Origin: Neoceratodus forsteri
Lineage: Eukaryota > Chordata > Ceratodontiformes > Ceratodontidae
NCBI GenBank assembly: GCA_016271365.2
Contig: CM057456.1
Location: 1,396,457,001-1,396,521,000, forward strand
DNA: 64,000 nucleotides
Direction of reading: 5' to 3'
Shown in pieces: positions 53,090 through 62,491 of the stretch. The number at the start of each line of letters is the position of its first letter. Position 1 is the first letter of the stretch. The notes beneath the pieces are model-generated. The model worked only from the letters and a program-made list of their open reading frames with translations. It was not told the origin of the DNA and searched no databases. The translations under genes were made by a program, and so were the position numbers.

Positions 53090-55235
53090 CCAGAAGAAAG
53101 TTGACCTACTGAATAAGTACGTTTATTCAGTATTCACAAAGGAAGGGGTAGGTGATGGGCTACAGTGGAGAAGAGCACTGAAAGGAGGTGGACACTAGTC
53201 TTTTACAGATAAGTGAGTGCTCAGGGAGCTAGCAAAACGAAAAGTGGACAAGGCTATGAGGCTGGACAGGGTTCACCCTAGGAATCTCGAAGGAACTAAA
53301 GGAGAAACTGTCTGAGCCTCTGGCAGTCTTGTTCAATCTATCATTGGACACAGGGGAAGTTCCGGTGGACTGGAAGAGGGGAAATGTGGTCCCACTTCAT
53401 GAAAGTGGGAATAGGGAGGAGGCGGGAGACTGTAAGCCTGACTTTGGTGGTGGGCAAGGTTATGGAAACTCTACTTAATGAAAGGACTGAGGAATATCTT
53501 AACACCAGTGACTTGCAGGATCCGAGGCAGCATGGCTTCACAAGGAGGTAGATCTTGCCAGACAAGCCTGACAGGAGTTTTTTGACTTGGTTACCAGAGA
53601 GGTGGATCAGGAAGGAACAGTGGATGTAGTCTACTTGGATTTCAGTAAGGCCTTCAACACTGTCCCACAAAGAAGACTGGTAAACAAGCTAGGCAACATG
53701 GCAGTGAGTCCAAAGACAGTAAAATGGGTACAAAGTTGGCTAAGTAACAGAACTCAGAGGGTGGTGGTAAATGGAGTTCACTTGGAGGAAGGTAAGGTAA
53801 ACAGTGGTATTCTGCAGGGGTCAGTGGGACCAGTCCTCCTCAATGTCTTTATAAATGACATCACAGAGGGGCTGTAAGGAAAAGTATGCCTGTTCGCAGA
53901 TGACACAAAGATCCACAACAGAGTGGACACACCGGGTAGGTGGGAATGAAGGAAGATATTACAAAAAAAACCTGGAAGACTGGTCAAGGGTTTGGTTGGT
54001 ACCCAGTTAGATTAGCGCTACAGGAACAGCTTCAGTCATGACAGTGCTAGTCCCTGTAGTGCTAACACGGACAGAGGTAATTTAACAGTGCTTTCAGTAA
54101 GTGCTCCCCTGGTTGCTGTCCGTGGTGATTGTGGTGCACAAGGGCACCAGGATCCAGGAGGCTGGTCAAGCTGCTCCCATGGCGTGGAGGGTTGGGGCAT
54201 CGAGCAGCTTGGCCAGCGGTATCAGAGACCAAGGTTCTAATCCTGGTCTCCAACTTTTTTGTGCACTCAGGACTTAAAATTGTTTTACTTGGGGCCATGG
54301 AAACAGTATTCCATGGCACCACGAATTTTAAATTTCCACATGATTCACTCCCCCTCCCCCTCCCCCGGAGTGAGAATCCTTCAGATCGGGGTGCGGGCAG
54401 AGCCCCCCCCCCCACAAAAACATAATTTACGTCATTTTTGCTGTGCTCATGATGCTGACGGCATTCTTGTTGGCACTGTTCTGACCCAATGCTGTTTGGT
54501 TTGGCAACTGGGCTTCAGCAACAAAAAATGTAAAATTATGCACCTGGGGCACAGAAACCCAAGGGCAGCATATCATGGAGAGGGGGTGTTAACAACAAAA
54601 CAGGAAAGGGATCTGGGGATCATCATATTTGATAACATGAAGGCAGCAAAGCAGTGTGATAAGGCAATAGGAAAGGCTAGTAGGATGCTGGGGAGCACAT
54701 GGAAGGATATCAACAGCAGAAAAAGGTAAGTGATGCTACCCCTATATAGATCAATGTTAAGGCCACACCTGGAGTACTCTGTCCAATTCTGGAGGCCCCA
54801 TCTCAAGATGGATATAGACCAGGTGGAGGTGTACAGAGAAGGGCAACCAAAATGGTGCTTAGCCTGCATCAGAAGCTCTACTGGGGAAGACTTAGAGAAT
54901 GAAATATGTATTCACTGGAGGGAAGGAGAGAAGGGGGAGACATGATAGAAACATTCAAATACCTCAAGGCTATCAGTAAGGTAGAGGAGGGTGGCATATT
55001 GCACAGAAAGAGATGCTCAAGGATGAGGTGGCATGATATGAAGCTGGAAGAGGAGAGATTTGGAGGGGATGTGAGGAAATATTTCTTCACGCAAAGGGTC
55101 ATGGACACCTGGAACAGCCTTCCAGCAGAGGTGGTGGGTACTGAAACGATAACAGATTTTAAACATGCATGGTATAGGCACAAAGGGAACTTAGTAACAG
55201 GGCTGGGGGGAGGGGTAAGGCCAGAGATAAATTAG
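53090..55235 (+). pseudogene. CR1 reverse transcriptase
   Basis: Starts near 53090 with KVDLLNKYVYSVFTKEGVGD. Motif A region at 53600-53680: GTVDVVYLDFSKAFNTVPQR, catalytic Asp kept. QRVVVNGVHLEEGKVNSGIL and QGSV give motif B. After a stop, KVCLFADDTKIHNRVD (53880-53930) gives motif C FADD, intact. After the [40 protein letters not shown], a frameshifted EGQPKWCL, and FKYLKAISKVEEGGILH with YFFTQRVMDTWNSLPAEVVG. Several single-base indels break it. Confidence 0.87.
54000..54493 (+). mobile_element. tRNA-derived SINE, second family
   Basis: Insertion between CR1 residues SRVW and LGFSNKKC with a TSD GTTTGGTTGG / GTTTGGTTTGG (53990-53999, 54494-54504). TGGCGTGGAGGGTTGGGG near 54180 resembles an A-box, and AAGGTTCTAATCCTGG (about 54232-54247) is a near-perfect B-box. 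C-rich runs occur at 54354-54366 and 54403-54413. The head differs from the CTGGCCCGGTGG family. Orientation follows from the boxes. Confidence 0.65.
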
Positions 55236-55322
55236 GGTGTATAGTAGCACAGTAGGCAGGGAAGACTATATGGACCAAGAAGTCCTCTTCTGCCGACAGC
55301 TTCTATGTTTCTATGTCATAGC

Positions 55323-56640
55323 TTTCTTCCCACAGGGCCCTACATGATGCAAGAGATCATGTCTGCTTAAGGGAGGGGTGGGCATTAGACTTGACAACTC
55401 CAAGGAGCACCACACCACCGATACATCAAGACTCCTAGGCTCAAACCCCTAATGTTTTTCCCTGTGCACTTTGCATTCTTCCACCTGAATGTTTGCATTA
55501 GCGTAGGTTTTTTTTTTCCCAATACCCCCCCAACACACTTTCTGACAGTGGAATCTCAACAGTATAGTGGAGATATTTCAAACCCTTCAACCCACCCAAC
55601 AACTGAAATCCTACAGTGTCATAATACTTGGGGTTGCACAGTTACAGGTTAACATCCTAGCACAAAAAAGAGATCTCTTACCTGGTACCTGTTGAGCCTG
55701 GGATAAGGGGGTCTTGAGAACAGTCAGTCATATCTATAAAACAAGAACAGCAATGGGGCCACAAAGGATCTGCAGCTCTTTATGAACCAACTATTACAAA
55801 CAATGTAGGGTAAACAAATCACAATACTTATCTGATACGTATGGTCAGTGTCCTCCTACACCTGGTCAACATCCTATCAGACCTGTTGACATAAAAAGGA
55901 AAAACAGGTCAGTATAAAGAATAAAAATACTGATCAGCTGGGTCAGTTGGGAAGGACCTGGAGAGGTTAAAAAAAAAAAGTGGATTATGTTTTTTAGGGA
56001 GACACCAGACCTGTACCACACCATTGACCCGAGTTTTAGAATGGACTCTGTCACTCAGGGGCCGTTATGGGGAGGATTCAGCATCCCTAGGACTGATCTC
56101 TCTTGGGGGCGGGGGGCCATGTTGCTCCACATATCAACCAACTCAGGGCAGGATGAAGACACCAATTGTTATGCTCCCTGCACCATCGACAGGACTACAG
56201 AGGGCCAAACTGGTAAAGAGTCTTGGTGGGGGGGGGGGTTGCCATGGCCGCCGATGAGTTGCCAGAAGGGGAGAGGATGGGAATGATGACCCTCCTGCCT
56301 CACCCCCCCATGGAGGGAACTGTGGCATCTGTGGTGTAGCACTGAGACCTGTAGGTTCCAAACCGGAGGTATTAGAAGCTCCGGCTGTACAGAAATCTCA
56401 TGAATGGACCCGCAGCTGCTCCCTGCATGACACGTCATTCTTGGGACAGTGACACGTGGTTATGGGCACACTGCTCGGGGCACTGGATTCTAAAATGCTA
56501 GCAGAGAGGGACACAGGATTAACCAAATAAATTATAAATAAAGGCACCAAAGGTAAAACATTCAAATTTTTCTGAACGTGCTAATCAGGCCCTGCCTTAC
56601 ACTGCGGTGTGGCCCATTTGTACGTGAACGTTTCCCTTTA
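55323..56640. other. Unannotated spacer
   Basis: No coding signal. A possible SINE-like head with TGTGGTGTAGCACTGAGA and AGGTTCCAAACC lies at 56330-56365, too weak to call. G-run at 56230-56240. Confidence 0.45.
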
Positions 56641-57427
56641 ATATCTGTGCTCCTCCTCGCACCCATCACTGTCACCTTTACCACTCCCTTGCCTTCTCTT
56701 CTTTAGAAAACCGTCATCACCATCACTGTGCAAAATTCGTATCTAAATTTTGGTTTGGCTCACTCCCCGCATATCTTGCTTCCTCGCTTTCTACCCTCCC
56801 TCTCCTACACATGCCCTTATGTAATTTGACTCACAATTAATGGTTGTCCCATGTCGTCTGACTTCTGTTGGTCAGATGGCTTTCTTGCACCATTTCCTCA
56901 AACTTTGGAATGCACTTCCCACCCAGATTTGCCACTCTTCCCCCCCCCTTACTCTATAACTGCACCTGTGACTAAACCTGTTCCTGCGCCCTTTCCTAAT
57001 TGCATCCCCCTTCTCTATCTTTTCCATACACCGTGCCTGTCCTGCCCCCCACCCCACCCCCAATCCTTCCACTTTTCTCCTAGCCTGTATCTAGCTCTCC
57101 TGCGGCCTTCTGAAAGCTGGCTGTATGATGCACCTCACTCGGTAAGTTTAGCACTTCTGCTGTAGCAGTTGCTGTTCACAAATGTTACTCTGTATTAATT
57201 CGCTACCTTGCTGCACTTACCTGCAGTCATCTCTTTGTTGTACTCATGCCTAATGTACCCCTGTTATGTCCTAGCAACTATATGTACACTGTTCTTTCAG
57301 TTATTTTTATTGTATAATTTTATGTGCATTGACTGTATTTCCGTATACCCCCCTCCCCAGGTTGCACCGTGAGACAAGCAAATTGTTGTTCAGTGTGCCC
57401 TCCTGGTGAAACATTAAATAAATAAAT
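56641..57427 (+). mobile_element. L2-type LINE 3' end
   Basis: Contains FLKLWNALPTQI-like coding remnants at 56890-56930 (compare SLWNSLTSDI at 47100). A pyrimidine-rich 3' region follows, ending GTGCCCTCCTGGTGAAACAT and TAAATAAATAAATG at 57412-57427. The ending parallels that of the L2 at 47620-47662 (GCCTTCCTGATAAAGCACTT). Confidence 0.75.
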
Positions 57428-58930
57428 GAAAATTGCAGTAATGGTCTCCATTAAAATTCAGAAATGGTTTAATTGAGTAATTAATGGCCAATACTACACC
57501 ATATTAATGGACTCTGACCCATTAAAACACATCATTACTTTCCCCTGAACTGGTTCACAAATACCATTACATTTTGATTACACTTTTTTTAATGCCCATT
57601 TTTCCTGTAATGGCATTTTTGTATTTTAATGGTCTATTAATCGTGCATGGTGCCAGCATGACTCATGCACCAGGATACCATTAACTTTCATTTGAATGAG
57701 CTTAATTATTGTTCCCCTAAACAGCACGAGATGTGTAGCAGAACCCAGCTGTACACAATTTCCCCCAACACATAAATTAACAAGACTTTTATTGTAATTT
57801 AAAACAAAATCTGCAACAATACAGTATAGCTTTCTTCAATTTTCTTTTCATTGCATTTTAGAAGCAAACATTCAAACAATGACCACAGAAATGGCCAGTA
57901 TCAGATACAAGCACATACTACACTTCATAAAATGTGTTGAGAAACAGGCATCAAAAGTCACCACTATACTGATGCTCACAAACCTCTACCCTTCCCCATC
58001 TCCACAAAACAGTGCTTTGCCATCCATCCATGCCCCAATGTACAAACTCCATTATCCATACACCCTGCTAGTACAGGCCTCTGTTTTCAATTTTATTTGT
58101 TGCCGTCCAGGTAACAGATGTGGATGCTCTATTATATGATTATCCTATAAATCAGTATTAGAAAATGGGCAAAGTGTATTCTAGTTGTTGATTGGCTGGA
58201 AGAGCCAATCAGCCAGTCCAGTATGAGGCAACAGAGACTGGGAAATAACTAGTCCCTGTCTCCGTTGCCTCATATCATTCTGAATAGCATTGGGCAAGTA
58301 GAACGTTCAAATTTCAACTGCCGCCATGCTGGTTGCCTCTTTTATGGAGCCCTAACCTGCCTGCCGATATACCCCTGCCCCCTTTTTAAGAGCATCCACA
58401 GCATGTAACAGCCAAGTAAAAAGAAGCACACCTAGTTGCAGCTGAAAATGAACCTGGGCTGCAAAATGTCAGAGTGATTTCAGTGACAGCGATACCCCCG
58501 GCACCAATAATGCAACTGTGTACGAGAGCAGCGGTACTTTTTTTTTTTCGTTTTCCATAACCGCAGAGGGATGTCCATCTGTGGTCTGGAGAAGGAAGAA
58601 AGTAATGATCATCTCAAACACAGTAGTGCTGCCAGAGCTAGCGGTTTCTATCTCTCTCTCTCTCTCTCACTGAACTCCGCGATTTGAACCAAATAAATTG
58701 TTCCAGATCAAGTGAGCTTCTCTTTTTTCTTTTTGATTTAATGCTAAGACATTATTTAACATGAGTCTTTTTCTTGTATTATTAAATAAAACATACAATC
58801 GGCGTGGCTTTTATTTTTTTGTTGGGGGATACTGAATAGTAGCGGTCAGGCATCTATCGACTTTTTCCTTGCCAGTCACTAAATCTTCCCCTAAAACTAA
58901 CTGTAGCACAGAAAACAGTATAAACTATGC
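57428..58930. other. Spacer with hairpins and microsatellite
   Basis: No gene seen. It includes a palindrome at 58222-58274 (arms TATGAGGCAACAGAGACTGG / CAGGG-type complement, 20 of 22 matching, loop AATAACTAG). A smaller hairpin TTGGCTGGAAGAGCCAA lies at 58190-58206, a T-run at 58540-58548 and a (CT)n run at about 58652-58669. Confidence 0.6.
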
Positions 58931-60192
58931 AGTCGGTGTGTGTGGCTCCTGACAGCAATCAGCAATCCCACTGTGAGCTACGACATGTCTCAGGCCATGC
59001 TCTTTGGGTCTCAGGCCAAGATTAAGGCTGCTCCTACCCCACTATGTGTTATTGGTGTTGACGGGGTCAAGATCCCAGTTACTGACAACTTTAAATACCT
59101 TGGGGTGACGCTGGTCCCGCAGCTTGACCTTGGCCGCCACATTCAGAATACTTGCAAGACTGTAAACTGCAAACTGGAGCTGGCATACAGAGCAAAAAGC
59201 AATCTTACTCTGGCAGCTCGGATTGCACTTGCCAGAGGGGTGCTCCTACCCTCGCTCTGCTATGGGCTCCTCTTGTTTGCCCACTCATCCAAACTCCACC
59301 TCACTAGGTGGTCCACTGCCTACAATAATATCTGCCACTTCACGCTGGCTGCCCCCGGCTCACTCACCATTGCTACCTCTATAGCAGGCTAAATTGGCTC
59401 TCATCCACTAACCACATAGACTTTGTCTTAGGGTGCTTCACCGGAAAGGTCCTTGTCACTGACACCCCTCCAGGGCTTGCGAAATTTCTTGTCCTGTCCG
59501 TCTCCTTCTCCTACTCCCTCAGGTCCCAGGGACAGGCCCTCCTCAAGACACCGGCTACACGGACTCAAATGGGTGGGCGGGACTTTGCTGCATTCACTCC
59601 CAGACTGTGGAACTCCTTCCCTGCCCAGGTCCGTGCCGCGCACTCACAGGTGTGTCTCCGTTCCTCCCTATGGAACCATCTCAAACTTGCCTCAGCCTGT
59701 GGCTGCCCCAACCCCCCGTGAATTGATCCATCACAGCACTCCTCTGCTCTGGAGCTACTCCTGGACAAAAGACCAGACTCCAAGAGGTTGCTAAGCTGTA
59801 TATAGTGTCACATCTGAAGGATTTCAATACTGTGCCCCGGAACTGCTCTTGGCTTCCATAAGGTGTTTATGTTGTTATGTTAGTACTGTATAATCTATAC
59901 CTTACCACGCTTGTACGCTGTGTTGAATCTGTAACATTACTGCTCTTATCTCCCACAAGGTGTTTATTTTTGTTATGTTAATACTGTATAATCTATGCCT
60001 TACCATATTTCATATGCTGTGTTGAATCTGTATCCTCACATGACCTGTAACATGTCTAATTTGTACAGTGTCGTTGTATGTACCTAAATCTATTATTCCT
60101 GTACTCTCCCGGGTCGTACCTGAAAATAGGCAATTGTCTCGTCTAGTGTACCTACCTGGTTAACAAAAGCTAAATAAATAAAATAAATAAAC
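58931..60192 (+). mobile_element. L2-type LINE 3' third
   Basis: Frame 58940-59392 encodes the post-catalytic L2 RT region: MSQAMLFGSQAKIKAAP, FKYLGVTLVPQLDLGRHI and ARIALARGVLLPSLCYGLLL. After a frameshift, RVLHRKGPCH-like and FAAFTPRLWNSFPAQVRAAH (59585-59640) match the L2 C-terminus. The 3' UTR runs to CTAAATAAATAAAATAAATA at 60170-60190. An internal direct repeat of about 95 bp (GTGTTTATGTTGTTATG at 59863, GTGTTTATTTTTGTTATG at 59961) lies in the UTR. Confidence 0.82.
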
Positions 60193-60714
60193 GTCTGCTC
60201 CCGCTCCTGTTCCCACTGTTCTCGCTGCAATGAAAACATTCCCTGCCATGCTGTCGAGTGGACACTGACAGCAACAGGGAACACCAGGGAGCGTGTTTTC
60301 TTTTTTTTTTTTTTTGGGGTGCAGCAATGCGATCAACAAGCAACCGGGAAAGTGCTGAAAAGACATTCCCTGCCATACTGTCAAACGGAAACCACCAACA
60401 GCAACAGGGGATCATGATCATCAAGCAATGAAATAGGTAGGGCAAAACAGTAGAAAAAGAAGTACAACATTTTAACTTAAGCCCTGAGTGTGTTTTCAGT
60501 TGGGAGGTGGTAACCATGACAACTATCTCCAAAGTAAGAACTACAGAAGCTGCATTGGGACAGAAGTCCCTAGGTGTTAAAAAAAACAAACACAGTGTGT
60601 TTATGTAGGCAGAGGAACTATTTTATTACAAAATAATTCAAACAGCTGAGAGTTTTAACATGTAAACATAAAAATGTTTTTTTTAACAAATATATAATTC
60701 AGTGGTCCATTTTC
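60193..60714. repeat. Spacer with 128-bp-spaced direct repeat
   Basis: 60232-60285 and 60360-60415 share ACATTCCCTGCCAT(G/A)CTGTC and CAACAGCAACAGGG(G/A) in direct orientation, separated by a T-run at 60300-60315. No gene. Confidence 0.6.
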
Positions 60715-60868
60715 TAAGCACAATAATACCCTCCAGGGTGGGCGGTATGAGCTATACCGGACCTTCCAGGGGCTATAAGGCCCTCCGCCTCTGGTGTTGG
60801 GCCTCATTATGCACTTGGGCGGTCCAGTATAGCCCAATACTGCCCACCCTATCGGGTATTATTGCTTA
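60715..60868. repeat. Palindromic element of about 154 bp
   Basis: Outer arms TAAGCACAATAATACCC / GGGTATTATTGCTTA and AGGGTGGGCGGTAT / ATACTGCCCACCCT, then GCTATACCGGACC / GGTCCAGTATAGC, enclose a 55-base loop. The termini resemble the palindrome at 2646-2795 (CAATAA...TCCAGGGTG; ATTGCTTA), and the left flank also matches (GGTCCATT). Probably the same repeat family. Confidence 0.8.
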
Positions 60869-61873
60869 CATAGATTCCTTACCTGGTTTGTAAAGGATAG
60901 GTACATCTGATATTGGTGAGAGGGAGGATATGAGGACGACATCTGGTCAGTGCTGTAAAACAGAAAAAAAGTGGGAAAGATGTTTGTAAATAGGCTAAAG
61001 GTAAAACCTGTACATAGCAAAACATCAGCAATTATGTGTGTGCACATCCTGAATAATAATTCCAAATACCACAAAATCGCAAATAATAGCGTCCCAAGTA
61101 CTTCCCACTAATCTTGGTACTCTTACTAGGGAATTAATTGTAAAAAATTAAGAAAAAGACCCTGTCCTTACCCAGGTAACAAAGGCTAGTCCCTAGGCCA
61201 CACCCTCCACACTCTGTTATTTTACACCCTCACCCCTTCCCTGTTCTTCCACATGGATTAAAAAATAACTGCATACTCCTGGCATTTTTAAAAGCCCCCC
61301 CCCCCTTTAGCCAGACCCCCAACCCCAAATCGTCATTGTTAGGGCCACCCTCCTGACCCCCGAGCCATGATCTGAGTGCCACATGTAGCAAGATATCCAG
61401 CACAGTCTGGTCCCCTTCCCCAATCCACAGCATAGACTGCCACCAGCTCTATCAGTCCACAAGCTGAACATCAGAGTGCGATAGTGTGCATGATCGGGAG
61501 GGAGGAGGCAGGGCAGTATAGGTCATTCATGAAGTTTTGCAGAAGTCAATCTTCTTTCAGTAGCATTATCAAGGACACGCACCACTCTGGCCACTCCCTC
61601 TCACTTGCTGATGCCTTCATGCTGTATCGAGCAGCTGACCGCCTGATAGAGCAGGTGGCCATGCTGTGGCTTGGAGGAATGGGTTGGCAATTGGGCTGTT
61701 CTGAATATAAATATAAAGCCAGTTTCTGCAGTGGCTTGTAAAACCAGTAGTCCAATTTTTAGAATGTTCAGAGAAGTAATTCACCGTTTAGACTATGAAT
61801 CATGTCTCTGAACAGCTGCCCTACTCATACTTCAGCAAACCAGAAGCAGGGCCTGGAGTTTGAGCTAATTAGG
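60869..61873. other. Unannotated spacer
   Basis: No gene or element recognised. C-run at 61298-61309. Confidence 0.5.
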
Positions 61874-61999
61874 ACAGGTGACAGGCAAACCCCCTCATAA
61901 GCATGGATTTCAAAACAGCACCCAGTTAAAATCAAAGAAAAAAAGTACTGGGTGCTGTTTTGAAATCCGTTCTCATGAGGGGGTTTACCTGTCACCTGT
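61874..61999. repeat. Long hairpin, 52-bp arms
   Basis: Arms 61874-61925 and 61948-61999 are inverted complements with 48 of 52 matching (ACAGGTGACAGG..., TTTCAAAACAGCACCCAG), around a 22-base AT-rich loop. No TSD evident. Could be a palindromic MITE; a transcript would form a long stem. Confidence 0.93.
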
Positions 62000-62087
62000 A
62001 TGTTTTAGAAACAGCCTGCTGATTTCATTATATATAATGAACCTGTCTCCTTGCAGAATGCACTGGTAACCTTGCATCTTGAGAGGG

Positions 62088-62140
62088 TAGTGACATCATG
62101 AGGGCACTCGAGCTTTGTTCTCATGCCCATGATGTCACTA
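62088..62140. repeat. Hairpin with 13-bp perfect arms
   Basis: TAGTGACATCATG (62088-62100) and CATGATGTCACTA (62128-62140) are perfect inverted complements around 27 bases. It follows the long hairpin at 61874 by 90 bp. Confidence 0.92.
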
Positions 62141-62199
62141 ACCTGTCAGTGTGAGGTTAACAGCTTATTCTTCACATGGGGGGGGGGTTCTTATATTGT

Positions 62200-62336
62200 G
62201 TCTACAGCCTTACCACCTTGGAGAGACCTCTACTATCATCTCGTAAGTAAGCAAGGTTGGACATGGTAAGTGGAGACCTCCAACAAACACCAGTTGGGGA
62301 TGAGGTAGCTCTCCTTTGCAGGCCAAAAAAATAAGT
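62200..62336 (+). mobile_element. 5S rRNA-derived SINE (or 5S pseudogene)
   Basis: 62200-62310 aligns by eye with 5S rRNA: GTCTACAGCCTTACCACCTT, ATCTCGTAAGTAAGCAAGGT (box A region), GGACATGGTAAG, TGGAGACCTCC (box C region) and CACCAGTTG. Many differences and small deletions exclude a working 5S gene. A short extra tail (CTCCTTTGCAGGCC) and AAAAAAA follow the 5S-like part, which suggests a 5S-headed SINE instead of a simple pseudogene. Confidence 0.75.
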
Positions 62337-62403
62337 AAAGTTGCTACACATTACGAAGGTGTGGACACCTTGTTATAGGCCAGTCACGCTACAGGGCAGT
62401 TAA

Positions 62404-62487
62404 CTCATTTGTTCCCATAGATGCCGTATGGCGTCGGAACCATCCATTGCTAGAATGGACCCAGAATATCCACCGGGAGTGAATGAG
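62404..62487. mobile_element. 84-bp MITE with TTAA duplication
   Basis: Flanked by TTAA at 62400-62403 and 62488-62491. Ends CTCATTTGTTCCC and GGGAGTGAATGAG are inverted complements with 11 of 13 matching. TTAA duplication with short ends is typical of piggyBac-type MITEs. It also contains CCGTATGGCGTCGG, itself near-palindromic. Confidence 0.75.
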
Positions 62488-62491
62488 TTAA

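Larger units (their letters stand above)
50866..55322 (+). mobile_element. CR1 LINE, nearly full length, with two SINEs
   Basis: Plus-strand CR1 with a 5' region (50866-51600), endonuclease (51616-52390), reverse transcriptase (53090-55235) and the 3' terminus CTTCTATGTTTCTATGTC at 55300-55318. SINE insertions with TSDs at 52638-52949 and 54000-54493 account for two of the gaps. Many indels remain. It retains both catalytic RT motifs. Confidence 0.85.

Noticed and set aside
54129..54425. 98-residue frame within CR1
   Set aside because: Lies in the inserted SINE at 54000-54493 and has no motif.
56851..57165. 104-residue frame as a gene
   Set aside because: Pyrimidine-rich L2 3' region; the Pro/Ser/Leu translation is an effect of composition.
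58222..58274. microRNA precursor
   Set aside because: The hairpin is short (22-bp arms, 9-base loop) and nothing else supports a miRNA; listed only as a hairpin.
62200..62310. Functional 5S rRNA gene
   Set aside because: Too many substitutions and deletions, and a SINE-like tail follows.
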